A stretch of DNA of 64,000 nt from Phellopilus nigrolimitatus (GCA_021029095.1 JAJOHG010000001.1:744001-808000); one strand, 5' to 3'. Counted from the first letter of the stretch, positions 1 through 10,911 are shown. Translations and numbers: made by a program. The notes: generated from the letters alone by a model not told the origin.

Positions 1-40
1 ATTTAGGTCTAAACACCTTGGACCGCTCGGCCATCTCACC
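1..40 (-). tRNA. 5' half of a tRNA gene (type II, Leu/Ser-like), truncated by window edge
   Basis: Read on the minus strand the tRNA would begin at base 40 with acceptor strand GGTGAGA, followed by TGGCCGAGCGG, a perfect RNA polymerase III A box and D arm of the kind found in Leu and Ser tRNAs. The window ends inside the anticodon arm, so the anticodon cannot be read safely and the B box is out of view. It could be a complete gene or a pseudogene. Confidence 0.6.
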
Positions 41-429
41 GTTATGCCTGTCTGCCTGGGATAACAGCATGAAGAAATGTATAGTGAGAGAAATAGAAGG
101 GGAGAAGGGAGTATAGTGGTACATTTGTTGTCAAGGTGTTTATTTTTTTGAGTGTTGACATGGGGAGAGCAGTTGACACATTGACTCTGCTCTCCTGGTC
201 AAAATTGAAATGCAAGTAATGCAAGGTACCCTGTGGCTTCCTGCTAGAAATTTGCCAAGTGAACAACAGAGACACCATCTATAAGACTCATGAACCAGTC
301 CTCAAATTCCTGGTGCTCAGTTTCTGTGCATGTTTGGGAGATTTCCACCTTTGCAACACTCATGCTCCTCTTGTTTCAGCTTCTCCATCTGTCCTTGTTT
401 TCAGAATGTCAAGAATGTGGTATGCAAAA
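41..429. other. Intergenic, no gene recognised
   Basis: Short open frames on both strands have no recognisable motif or intron structure. The stretch lies upstream of the partial tRNA and before the tRNA-like sequence at 430. I see nothing else in it. Confidence 0.5.
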
Positions 430-505
430 GATGAGGAGGAGGAAAGTGAGTAGTCTGAGGATCTTATCTCTTTGGGGGGTGGGTTCGATTCCCACTCTCG
501 TCATG
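430..505 (+). pseudogene. Decayed tRNA or tRNA-derived sequence
   Basis: The 3' half looks like a tRNA: a T arm GTGGG-TTCGATT-CCCAC with the B box GGTTCGATTCC, a 3' acceptor strand TCTCGTC and then a run of five T after ATG, typical of Pol III termination. GATGAGG at 430-436 can pair with the acceptor strand if two wobble pairs are allowed, giving about 75 nt. However, the D arm lacks an A box and the anticodon stem does not pair well. The part around CTGAGGA resembles a Leu-type anticodon loop. A tRNA pseudogene or the tail of a tRNA-derived SINE is most likely. Confidence 0.4.
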
Positions 506-793
506 TTTTTCTTGTGTAGGTTTTCGCCCAGTGATACCCTCAACAAAAAAACATGTTGACGGCGAATGCCTATTGGATCCGGAAATTGTATAGAATGGTC
601 GGATAACTTCGCAAACAGTTTGCATCACGTTGCTATGAGTGGTAACCGCAAACTTTTTTTTTTTGACATGCAGCTTGCAGGTGAAAAATCTGCAGCTTAA
701 GCAGCGTATTCAGCTCATTACTGAACGATCTTGACCTTGAATCACTAACGAAATCTACGAGACGATTAACACAATAGATCTATATTACATATG
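506..793. other. Intergenic, left flank of the transposon
   Basis: AT-rich sequence with a run of T (about 653-663). No gene, repeat or RNA is recognisable. It ends at the TA dinucleotide (794-795) that borders the mariner-like element. Confidence 0.5.
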
Positions 794-795
794 TA

Positions 796-822
796 CAGTC
801 ACATGACATAAGTTTATTCCGG
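796..822 (+). repeat. Left terminal inverted repeat
   Basis: Twenty-seven bases starting CAGTCACATGACATAAG and ending TTATTCCGG match the reverse complement of 2004-2030 at 25 of 27 positions. The two differences are adjacent (CA against TG, bases 9-10 of the repeat counting from the flanking GTA). Confidence 0.9.
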
Positions 823-867
823 TTCTCATGCCTCAATACGACAACTTTGCCTCATATCACAACAGCT

Positions 868-1975
868 GCTGATTCAATCATGCCCAAACAACTTGGAGAA
901 TGTTACCTCACTCCGTCTGATTGTCATGCTGTAGTTAATTTAGCTAATTCTTATCTAACTCAGCCTTAAATTGCTAAACCGTCCAACACTCTGATTTGAC
1001 TGTCTGTCAGGTTCTTCAGAACTACCACAATTGAGGCCACGAAAATGACATACCCAGGAGTGTATGTCTGAACAAAATTAAGAACAGGGGTTTGCATAAT
1101 TTTAAGTGGTCACTTGATGGCAACAGATGCCAAACACTTGCCGACGACACCCATAACTCCAACATCAGCCTCTCCTCCCCAGCAGCCCCCAGGACTATCC
1201 AGAGGGGTTAACATTGTTACTTGGGCATATATTCACACTATGCATGCAAAAAACCCCACCCTGAGTGACAAGCATAAAAAGAAATGGCTTGCTCAAATAA
1301 CCACAATTTTACCCCATGGAAAGGAGGAATGGCACAGAGTCATCTGGACAGTAATATCACTAGTAAAGCTTTGGAAGAGCTACAGTATCCCTCTAGTATG
1401 GAAACACTTTAATGGCAGAGCTTGAAAAGAAGTGCCTGGCAGCCACTGTTAGGTCAGGAATGTTGAGAGCTATGATTTGAGGGTGCATTGCATGTAACAA
1501 GCAGGCCCACTCATTTTTATGCCAAAGGATAGCCAAAAGAGCAATGGTTATGTGGAATTGATCATAACAGGACCCCTCTGGGACATTTATGTGGAGTTTT
1601 ATGCAGAGATGTGGTTTGTAAAGGGCATGGAAGATGGGGCATCAGTTCACAGATTCAATGCAGTGAAAACAATCAGGGACAGCAATTTCCTGGAGACATT
1701 TATCCACCCAGCTCAATCATTAGACATCAACCCCAGTGGAAATCTTTGGTATCTGACAAAAATCCCAACCAGAAAAAGACCAGAAACATTCCAGAACAAG
1801 AAAGAATTGAAGAGGGCACTTTTGGAGGAATGTGAAAAGATTGACACTAAAATAATCAATTCTCTTGTTTCTAGCATGCCTAGACATGTGGAGCAGATAA
1901 TAGAGGTCAAAGGAGGAACCACCGAGTGTTGGATTGATAATTTATTTTGTATTTTTGGAGTAACGAAGCAAACAA
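868..1975 (+). pseudogene. Tc1/mariner-type transposase remnant
   Basis: Fragments in different frames line up with the order of a Tc1-type transposase. At about 890-1010 there is a helix-turn-helix-like stretch with internal stops. At 1114-1425 an open frame contains WHRVIW, where the family has the first catalytic D (usually W-S-D-E) and this copy has T-V instead. At 1519-2079 an open frame contains GPLWDIYVEF, MEDGASVHR (second catalytic D kept), IHPAQSLDINPSGNLW (third catalytic residue, D, kept), KELKRALLEE and SMPRHVEQIIEVKGG. Loss of the first acidic residue plus stops and shifts make it inactive. Confidence 0.85.
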
Positions 1976-2003
1976 ATTTCGATGAGTTCATGATTGCCAC
2001 ACC

Positions 2004-2030
2004 CCGGAATAAACTTATGTCACATGACTG
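2004..2030 (-). repeat. Right terminal inverted repeat
   Basis: Inverted partner of 796-822, beginning CCGGAATAA and ending TGACTG, with TA outside at 2031-2032. The high identity of the ends, set against a badly decayed transposase, may mean the ends were used in trans more recently or simply changed less. Confidence 0.9.
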
Positions 2031-2155
2031 TACTGAGTCCGCGAGAACTCGGAAAGCGACGTGTCAACTACAGAAATAAACCGAGCTACGAGGCCAGAGC
2101 AGTGAGCGGAGACAGCGATAACGACGGCCAGTCATTTTTTACACAGCGAAGCACA

Positions 2156-5100
2156 CTAGTCTTCTCCGAACATAATCTTGAGGTTCTCCATGGATTCAGA
2201 ATCAGCGCCGCTTTGGCCTTTAAACGCCTCTTTTATAATTGCTGTCTTCCTTTTTTGAATCGTAAGGATACGGCCTTCGATAGTGTTGGACACCTGATGT
2301 ATGTGCATCGGTATAAATGTCCCAAATAGCAAAAAAGAAAAAGAGACTAACAATGAAATGCGTGACAAAAACTGTCTTCTCTTGACCAATGCGATGAACA
2401 CGATCAATAGCTGAAGGGAAATATTTACTATCAGCATCCACCAGACGTAGGAATCTACAAGAAAACTACACTGGCCTTGCTGTTCTGTAGCCGCGTTCCA
2501 CCAGCAATCCATCATAAAGACATGATTCGCTGAAGTTAGCTGTGTGGGATTCTGTTGTAGCAAAGAAGAACCAATCAAGAGTAAGACATGTGACTTTACA
2601 TTGAGACCGACGCCGCCAGCTTTCAAACTCAGCATGAAAACCTTGGGCTTTCGTGAGGGTGCGTTGAATTCTGCTATCACTTGTTGTCTTTTCTTGATCT
2701 CGGTAGATCCGTCCAATCGATACCAAGCTAATTTCTCCCGTTGCAATACAACCTCGATCAAACTGAGGAAGCTTGTGAACTGTGAGAAGATGACAACTCG
2801 AAAACAGGGATCCTGGTCGCGAAGGCGCCCTGTGTTTTATCTGTCAAACCGAAGTCCTACTCAGCCCAAAAATTACACGCACGAAGATGTTGAACTAAAG
2901 CATTCAGCTTCGTCGAACTCTTGAAGTCGTTTCTCCGCAGCTCAATGCCAGGGGAAGACGACGGGTTCTCGTCAAACAGATCATCATCAGTTTGCACTTC
3001 GGGGGCGATGCCGATGCTTGGACCTCTATGCTTTTTTCGCTTCACAATCTCTAACAGATCCCCTTCCTAAAAACGAGCTATTCTGTTACAGTACATTTGA
3101 GAATAAATGCGATATACAAACCTTAAGAGGCCCGCGACGGCAGGTAGGACAATGTCCCTCCTCTCCCTTTTCTGTCCGGTCGTGAAGGAATGCCAAGACG
3201 CAGTCTTTGCAGCATTTGTGTGTGCAAATAGGGATCAGCATCGGCTGCTCCATGATGTCCATACAAATTGGGCATTCAAGATCGGCGTCTAAGGCAAGGT
3301 TGTTCAAGACAGACTGTGCGAACACATTGTTGTCGCCACGCTCTTCTTCGCCTTTCGAAAATTGTTTAATCATCTCATTGACGTCCACGCGGCCATCCCC
3401 AGGACCAGAAGATGGACCGTCGCTATCTTCCTCTTCATTGAGGACGAGACTTGGATGCAAAACGGCTCTCCGAAGTCTGCAGACCGTAAGCAAATTACTA
3501 AATATCGCAACATGGAACCCTTACTTCATGAGCATCGCTAAAATGTGTGTGTACTTCTTGCCCACTAAGCCTTTAGCATTCAACTTGTCGAAGTCTAACT
3601 TCGCGTTACTAAAGAGATCGTCGTAAATTCTACGTTCCAAAGGCGAGAATTCCAAATATTCATGTGTAATCTGCGAAAAGCCAGAAAAGTAAGACAAATG
3701 ATCGGGAAAAAAAGACGATAGCATACTTGTTTGCTCGGCAACTGCACGATCATATTTCCATCACGATCGCGCATTGTTTTTTCTCTGCGCAAAAGCACAC
3801 TCTCGAGAATGACTTGAACAACTTCGACAGCTTTCGGCTCGCGACCGAGAAAAGGTAGCGTGACGACAGTGCGGAAAAACGAGTAGTCGGACCAAGGCGC
3901 AAAGTTCAAAAAACGACTGAACATCAAGTCAGTTGCTGAGCAACTTTGCGGAGAAAAAGAGGAGGCGCAACGCACAGCAGAGAGTAAAGATCATCGAGAC
4001 GATTGACAATCGGTGTACCTGCCGTGGCGTATTCCGCATTTAATTCAGACTTTCTCGCTGACGTGGGTAAAGTTTCTCTAACCTGTGAGCGCCCATCGAC
4101 GAGGAGCCTTGAGGTCAAAAGCTGCCCTGGCTGTCTTGCTCGTTCTTGACTTTATATTATGAGCTTCGTCCAGAACAACACGGAACCATTCAACTTCAAT
4201 GACAAAAATTAGCAGCGGCCATCGAGTAAAACATAGGGCGAGCTTACTATCAAAGATCGGGACGGGTTTGTTTGATTTTTCCAACCTCGCATGTTCCGAT
4301 GCTAATGTACCAAATGAAGTGATAATGATATCTATAGCATCCACATCCGAGTCAATCATAGCTTCGAGATCATCGCGCCCTTGACCGTGCCAAACAGAAA
4401 CATTCACTGTTCCCTTTATACTAGAACGACGAAGCTCAGTTGCCCATTGATCTAGAAGGGAAGCCGGCGCAACGATGAGCGTTGCTCTACTCCGGCGTGT
4501 AGCTTGCTTTTTCATGGTTGGACGAAAAGCGGCGTCGAGCTTTAGTTGTTTGTGCTTCGCTCGTTGTTGGATTTCTTCGGAATTGAAAGGAACTTCTTCC
4601 TCTAATTTCTCACCACGATTTGTCTGAATGAGAGAAGATACCATGATGGTTTTGCCCATACCCACTGAAAGAGTGTACATGCATTGTGAGGGAGTATACT
4701 CAGTTTTAAAAAAAATCACTTACTTTCTATGAAGATAAGCATTAAACAGGTAAAGTCAGCTCTCTTAATCGAAAAAAGAGAGAGAAAAGAAGTCACCATC
4801 CCTATACAAAAAGTCAGATCGCGATATATGAAAAGAGGTAGATAGGTCTGACGCTAGAATGCCGCCTCGGCAAACGTTTTCTGAGCGAGGGAAGTCAAGG
4901 CTGAGTTCACCAGAATGTGAATTGTAATAAAATGGTTGATCCTCCGCCGTCAAGTCAATTAGTCCATTGCTGTCGGGTTCCGGCGGGAATGCATACCTGG
5001 AGCCACCGAAATCAATCAGGTAAGACCACGACAGGAACATAGGAAGCTTACTCTGCCCACAGTGGATGTATTGATTTTGACTGGCGAGCAGACGCAACGC

Positions 5101-6599
5101 CAGTTTCACGAGAATACATCCATCTGCACAAAAAAAAGTATTAGGCAAAAATCACCATCGTACTGCCGGAGAAGTGAACGTACAGAAGAGCTTGTTTCTG
5201 GTATGACCGTAGCTGCAAGGAGAAGCTCTTGCAAGGGTCCATTTCACCCATCTGCGCGTCGTTAGCTTGAGCACTGCCAGGCAATCATTAAAACAGGCTC
5301 CCTCAAAAATTCCTGTGTAGTTTCTTGAGCATACCGCTTGTAGATGACATCTATATCCCCTTCATCCAAGAGCTCTTCGTCATTTTCGTCTTGTTCGACT
5401 TCTTCGAGCTCACTTCCCTCGACGTTGTCGAGACCTTTTTTGCTGCGGGTACCACCTAACGTTTTAAGTGGAGGTGTGCCATCTGGGGGCACGTTTTCTT
5501 TATCCAGAAAGCCGTTATTGCCCGCTCGAGGTTCAAGGCCTAGCTTGTTAAATAAAAGATGAAGCGACAACTTTCGGTTGCGCAGCGTCTCTTCTTCTGT
5601 AGTCTCAGCTCCTTCATTGAACCAAGTTTTGAGAGAAACGGAAATCGAACTGCAAGCTGGGCTGCTGGTGTAGGGTTTGAAAGCAGTAGGTAGTATATAT
5701 ATCGATAGTGATACCAGAAGGTCTGCCCCCGAGTGCAATTTTTCAGGGCAGTCTATCATGGTGCTTCCTTTGAAAGTTATAATATCTGCCATATTACCGT
5801 CAAAATAAGTGGTCACGGAGAAAAATAGCTCGTACCGAAGTCGAGGAGTTTGGAAATCCAATTAGAAACATCGGTAGGTAGTCTACCGAACTCTGAAAAA
5901 AGATTAGAGCGAGGGATGGTCATGATCCGAGATCCACATACCGAAGCCTCTTGCGTTGGTAAGTCTCACTATTGTGTTCGCCTTCGATTTCTTGACTGGT
6001 CCACTTTTCGCCTGAGGTTTGAACATACTACTTATCGCCATTTGCTTTGCCTTCCCTTTCTTCTTCGCATCTCTATTGACAGAGCTCTCCTCCTGAAGAT
6101 CATCCCTCTCAACAAGGATAGGGTCCCCATTCTTGACATAGCCCGTACCCCTCACCGTGCTCCAGGCGTTGCTAACCAGAAGAGAGCCCAGATAATACTC
6201 AGAGCGACGTACGACGGGAGGCGAATGTATCTGTGATATCTTTCTTTTCTTCTGAGGCTGCATCTCCGGCGACGTGTATACGGTGGACGCGTAGGCTTCG
6301 GCCTTTGAGCTTTCGCCATCGAATATGGAGATATCTTCGCTGTGCGGGCTGGACGGGGGTGCCTCCGAGCTCTTCCTTGGAATAAAGTCAACGTCCTGGC
6401 TATCGTCCTTAACCATGTCCGACCGCTCCATATTCTTAAGGAACGAGAATCGGGTCGCACATTAGTCAAGCGCGTCGTGTCTCATGAACAGATTGAAACT
6501 CACAAACTTCATATTTGATGCGCTAATCCTACTCGAATCTTCCATCTCATCTTCCGAGTATGATAGGAATAAAGGAAGACCGCCAGCGGCTTGAGACAT
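2156..6599 (-). CDS. RAD5: RAD5-type SNF2 helicase / RING E3 ubiquitin ligase with HIRAN domain
   Basis: Homologue of yeast Rad5 / human HLTF, a nuclear DNA translocase and ubiquitin ligase of post-replication repair that polyubiquitylates PCNA and remodels stalled forks. It starts at the ATG at 6599 (MSQAAGG...) and stops at 2156. In order: acidic and Ser-rich N-terminus; HIRAN domain (about 5880-5650: [18 protein letters not shown], then [15 protein letters not shown]); SNF2 ATPase with LRSYQKQAL, Walker A GGILADEMGMGKT (across two microexons, 4853-4664), [25 protein letters not shown] finger inserted in the helicase (about 3300-3135: [21 protein letters not shown]), the hallmark of the Rad5/Rad16/HLTF group; then [25 protein letters not shown] and [10 protein letters not shown]. 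Many introns of 50-70 nt. It shares a 164-bp divergent promoter with the C1D-type gene. HIRAN favours RAD5 over RAD16 or ULS1. Confidence 0.92.
4724..4726 (-). other. 3-nt microexon in the RAD5-type gene
   Basis: AAA lies between acceptor TTCATAG and a consensus donor GTAAGT. It supplies the last two bases of the Glu codon and the first base of Met in A-D-E-M-G-M-G-K-T. The next exon begins TGGGTATGGGC at 4664 after a 59-nt intron. Confidence 0.7.
4797..4801 (-). other. 5-nt microexon in the RAD5-type gene
   Basis: GGATG lies between an acceptor TATAG and a donor GTGACT. The preceding exon ends CTAGC at 4853 and the following microexon is AAA at 4724-4726. Only by including it does the frame read L-A-D-E-M-G-M-G-K-T, the invariant helicase motif. 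Flanking introns are 51 and 70 nt and each has a CTGAC branch-like site. Confidence 0.75.
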
Positions 6600-6763
6600 G
6601 GTAAACTTCGACGTGTTTAGTGAGAGAGGTCGCGTCTGTGGCGGAGTGACGCGACGCGAATATTAACGTGACACAGCAATCTGCCCAATTTTTTGGTCAT
6701 CACGTTTTGCCGCAGCCACTTGACATCCATCGCTAGCAACCAAACGATAAACTCCTAGTCGTT
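6600..6763. promoter_or_regulatory. Divergent promoter RAD5 / C1D with three ACGCGA boxes
   Basis: A 164-bp interval separates the two start codons. ACGCGA occurs at 6649-6654 and again at 6654-6659 (sharing one base), and in reverse as TCGCGT at 6630-6635. ACGCG is the core of the MluI cell-cycle box bound by the fungal Mbp1-Swi6 factor (MBF) that drives G1/S genes. A repair helicase is a plausible target; binding itself is inferred. Confidence 0.5.
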
Positions 6764-7863
6764 ATGTCGGTGAACAAGAAGAAACTGCTGTCAAAAGTCA
6801 GCGCTGTGTCTGCTTCGCTTGACGAGTTGGAGGCAAAACTGGATCCCCTGTTCTCCCAACCATTGCAGGACACGGTCGCATCCTTGGACACTCTGCAACA
6901 GGCTAAGATGCAAGTGGTTCTCCCTTACTTAATAAATGACCTGATTTTCAGTACGTCCTGACGTACTCGAGACTGTATACAAGCATACAGCTCTGATTGA
7001 TCGCCTAGTTTATCTAAGAACCAGAGGGGTGGATCCAAAAACACACCCAGTCGTCGCAGAGCTTGTAAGGGTTTATAAACAAATTTGTTTTCTTGTTCTA
7101 AGTGTGGCATACAAAAGGATCGTGTTCGCCAATACTTTTCAAAAATAAAGGATGCAGAAGATGCTGGCAAAAGTATGTATGCTCAAATTTAAACCTCTTT
7201 GCTCTGACTGACAGTGTTCTTCATTCAGAAAAAACGACCGGCATCGATAAAGCAGCGGCAGGGCGTTTCATCAAGCATGCCATATCCCAGGCGAGGCAAG
7301 GCGCAGATGCGGCAGCAACTACTGGTCGCAGCGAAGCCGAGCTCCCACAGCCTTCCACGTCCGCCTATCTTCCCGTACGGGTGACCGAGAAGATGCGCGA
7401 ACGGGAAAAGTACCAACAGGAGCTCGCGGAGGATTCCAACAATGAAGAAGAAGTTCTTGAAGTTATCGTTGACGCCGATGAGGATGACGAGCCGTCTGAT
7501 GGGAAGGGGAAAGGGGTTGCGCCAGCCCAGTTCAAGGGAACGCAGGAAAGAGCGGGTTCCTCTAATACGAAATCGGGGATGAAAGAGAAGAGGCAGCGGC
7601 CTATGGACCCGTTCGGTTGTGAGTTCTAAATCGCTCCTCTTCATTTATTGCCCCTTATTGAATTTCGGAAATTGGCAGCATTCGGCGATGACCCACTGGC
7701 AGAAAATGGTGTGAATGTTCCCGCACCCCAAAAGAAGAGCAAGAAACTTGCTTCGGTTATTGACGGCGATGTCGCATCGAGCGGCCGAGCAAGCTTAGTG
7801 GACAACAATGTGGTACAGGTGAAGGTCGCGAAGAAGAGAAAGACGAAAAAAGCTGGAGCGTAA
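6764..7863 (+). CDS. Exosome cofactor of the C1D/Lrp1 (Rrp47) family
   Basis: Nuclear protein expected to bind Rrp6 and RNA and to help the exosome process rRNA and snoRNA; C1D is also linked to DNA repair. Five exons fit well: 6764-6950, 7009-7064, 7118-7172, 7229-7618, 7679-7863, total 873 nt (290 aa). The N-terminal Sas10/Utp3/C1D domain includes LDELEAKLDPLF, VVLPYLINDLIF, IYLRTRGVDPKTHPVVAEL and DRVRQYFSKIKDAEDAGK, the usual family run, although the intron boundaries split it. A long acidic and Lys-rich tail ends in KKRKTKK, a likely nuclear signal. The start is the first ATG (MSVNKKKLL). Divergent from the RAD5-type gene. Confidence 0.88.
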
Positions 7864-8270
7864 GTTTGCGCAGAAGGATTAGTGCACCTCCCTGCTCTCG
7901 CTGCTGTACATTTTTCAGATCTGTTTTTTAAGGTGTCGCTGAATTGTCAACGAGACCGTATTAAAACTAGAATTATTATTGAAACACATACGGTACTTTA
8001 TCCAGTACAGCGTAGATTAGACCAATGGGAAAGCCAAAACGAAACGATGAGTGATACAACACAAAGCCACCATCCAGAGTAAAAGAGAAAACCAAGAGCA
8101 GCTACAATACATGACAAAGTTCAATCCAAGTCTAGCCCTCAAATATGCAAGATAAAAAAGCGTTGCGAAAATTGTCATAAAGAGATCGTGATGCATAAAA
8201 GATAACACGAAAAGGCATGGTCGAAGAACGTTTGCCCCGTTATCACCAAACGATGGAAGTCTGTCCAAAC
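7864..8270. other. Convergent 3' intergenic region
   Basis: Lies between the ends of the C1D-type gene (+) and the methyltransferase gene (-). AT-rich; presumably holds both 3' UTRs. No gene recognised. Confidence 0.5.
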
Positions 8271-10911
8271 CTATCCAATCTTGTAAGCCTCGAAGACACG
8301 GATGCGCCGGACACGGGTGCAAGAGTTATCGGCATCGGAGGGTCCAGAGGAGGCGTGCCCAGAGCGTTTCCGATTATTGATAGCGGTCGCAACGGGTAAG
8401 AAAACGGTGCGCGAATGTCTGATAGGCTCGAACAGTGGATCTGACGGTCCTTCGTTATCGTCGTCGAAATCATCGAACTGTCCGCCTACGTCAGGTAGGT
8501 TAAATCGCTCACGGCAAGATCTATAATCCGGGCTTAGAATACCCGACGTAGAAAAACAAACACTAGACGTACCTCTCGTATTCCCAAAGCATCTCGTGCC
8601 ATTCCATCGGAGAGACCAGCGAATTGCCATGCTCATCTTTGAGGTTTGTCAAGACATGTTCGTCGATCGCAGCTTTAGACCCGAGTAGCGTGTGGACATG
8701 CTTAGTCACGTACATCTCCAGCTCGTGCGGAGTCGTCTCCAGGAACTGGTCGGGATATAGGAATAGTCCTGTAGGTCTTGATCGGCTTCGGAATTCCTTT
8801 GTGGAAGACGCCGAGCTCGGAGGGTGAGTTGAACTAGGAAGAGTAAGAAGGGAGATCCCCGACGAGGTACGCGACCGCATCGTCGGACGCATCGGTTCGC
8901 CAAATAGTTCAGATTCGTCCGACAGGCGCGTGCTGATCGGGTCAGAGACGTTTAGGATGGATGGTGACGGTGATCCGTTACTCGCACCAAGGATCTTCAG
9001 TGCCTTGCTTTTATGTATATGAGCTTGCGACATCGCGAGTCTGTCCATGATCTCCTTCTCCTTCTCCGATCTGCGGCCTTCGCGGTCGAGTTTGAACAAT
9101 TTCTTCCCCCGCTTAGGGCTATCTTGGCCAACATTCATACGTTTGGACGAGAGGACCAAATCATGCATGGCAGGACTAAGGAGAGACAACTGGAAGTCTT
9201 TGATTACGCTCGGTTTGCCAGCAGGCCCAAAGACTTCGTTAAGAAGGCTCTCCAGAAAATCGCCCGGTCGCGAATTTATGTTATATGAACCTTCCAACAT
9301 GGTCTCGTATATCTTCTCAATCTCTTGACAGAGAGGAGCGGATGGCATCTGCGTTGCAATTTCCGTGTTGACCAAAGTCATAAGGTCATCAGACAACTCC
9401 GTAGTTGGCGTTGGAAGGCATTCGCAACTGTCCTCAGAAGGCGAGTCATCGTGACAAAGACCCGGTGCAGAATCGATACTCCTCTGGTCTGAATCGAGAT
9501 CGAGATTGAGGAAAGAGGACGATAACTCTTGCGAATGACGGCCATCGGAAGAGTTATCAGATCCACTTTTGGATGTGTCAGAGCCACTCCAGCTAGAACG
9601 CGCGGTACGAGAGCCGCTATTCGATGTAGAGTTAAAGCGACTTAAAGTCTGATCAGGATATGAGAATATAAGTTCGTCGTCGATGAGCTCCACTCGGCCG
9701 TGAGGCGTTAATACACGTCGGACCTCCTTGAGCACATGCTGCCATCGATGTATCGGAATAGCATCGGTAAGATTGGCGAGTCTGACGAGATCAAATGTCT
9801 CAGACTTGAATGGGAGATCATACGCGACACTACAGCAAGCGATGAGATACAAATTACGAGAGAAACAATGATATACATACAAATTTCCCCTTCTCCATGA
9901 GAGGTTAGGAAGGGACTTTGGCTTCTCGCCGATGAGATCAACAAGATCGTAACCTACGACCTTCGTTCCCATCTCTGCCCAGACACTCGCTGCCTCCTGA
10001 GCCCAAAGACCTTGGCCACATCCAAGATCAAGTACGGACCGGGGCGGCACAATATATTCATGGAAGCTCGGCATGCCAGTCGAGTTAAGGCGTCGCAAAA
10101 GAAGATCGAAGTATGCTTCACTAAGAGTGTCGAAGGTATAAGCAAAGACACAGAGAGAATTTGAAACTAGAACTCACTTTTGCAAGTCAACCTTGTTATA
10201 ACTCTGCATGTAAGGAGCTTCATTATGAGAATACGAGTGGATGCGTGCAATCCCCTTTTTAGTGAAAGACAGTGCATGATATCCTCCCTTCGACACGTCT
10301 ACCTCATCATCGGACATCCTTGAATTATCATCCAAATTCTGTCGGATGTCACGATACCTGTATCCAATACCATCAATCACCTCTTCAGGTATTGCAGTGC
10401 GTTTGCGCTCGCTTTTGAAGCTACGCGGGGAAGAACCCAAGTCCGCGTTCAAGAAAGCATGCGTATCGTCGCATACGAGGCTGCCTGGAGACCAAGTCAT
10501 CGGGGATTGTAGTGCTCCAGGACCGGTTGGAGTTGTGGGAGATTCCATGGAAGGCAGAGTCGGGGTGAAGAAAGTGTTAGAAAGCAGCGGTGCTGACCTC
10601 TTTCTATTTAACCGTCCTTTTATCGAGCCCAGTAACCTATTGTCCGACAACTTTGACGAATTGTCGCCCAAGTCGATGAAAGAAGCCCGCTTTGACAATG
10701 AACACATCCCTGGATCCTTCGAGCTCTTAGAAGATGCGCGCGGACGTGAGCCGGAATCTTGTAACGACTCGATAAGCGAAGAGCTTGCGCTATGTCTAGG
10801 CATGATAGAGTAGCGACGGGGTCTAGAGTCTGTCGGGACACCCGTCGACGATGAGAATGAATTCGAGCCTCCCCGTAAAGAACGTTTTTGGGATGCTGGA
10901 GCCATAGCCAT
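8271..10911 (-). CDS. SAM-dependent class I methyltransferase with long disordered flanks
   Basis: The first ATG in frame is at 10911 (MAMAPASQKRS). Exon 1 runs to 10178 and codes for a Ser-rich disordered region. A 57-nt intron leads to exon 2 at 10120 (EAYFDLLLRRLNS). The Rossmann methyltransferase core follows: motif I VLDLGCGQGLWA, then VVGYDLVD, NLSWRRGN, an intron (donor GTATGT at about 9880), VAYDLPFKSETFDLV and VLKEVRRVLTPHGRVELIDD. After it come several hundred Ser/Thr-rich residues and the segment FLYPDQFLETTPHELEMYVTKHVHTLL. The last exon starts SCRERFNLPDVGGQFDD and stops at 8271. Substrate unknown. The layout resembles regulatory-type fungal methyltransferases more than small-molecule enzymes, but that is a guess. 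Confidence 0.8.

Larger units (their letters stand above)
796..2030 (+). mobile_element. Degenerate Tc1/mariner-type DNA transposon
   Basis: The element is about 1.24 kb long. It is bounded by inverted repeats beginning CAGTCA and flanked by TA on both sides (794-795 and 2031-2032), the target duplication expected for the Tc1/mariner superfamily. The interior codes, in broken frames, for a transposase of the same superfamily. Size, TIRs, TA duplication and DDE remnants agree with each other. The copy is dead: the reading frame is interrupted by several stops and shifts. Its right end lies 124 bp from the stop codon of the RAD5-type gene. Confidence 0.85.
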
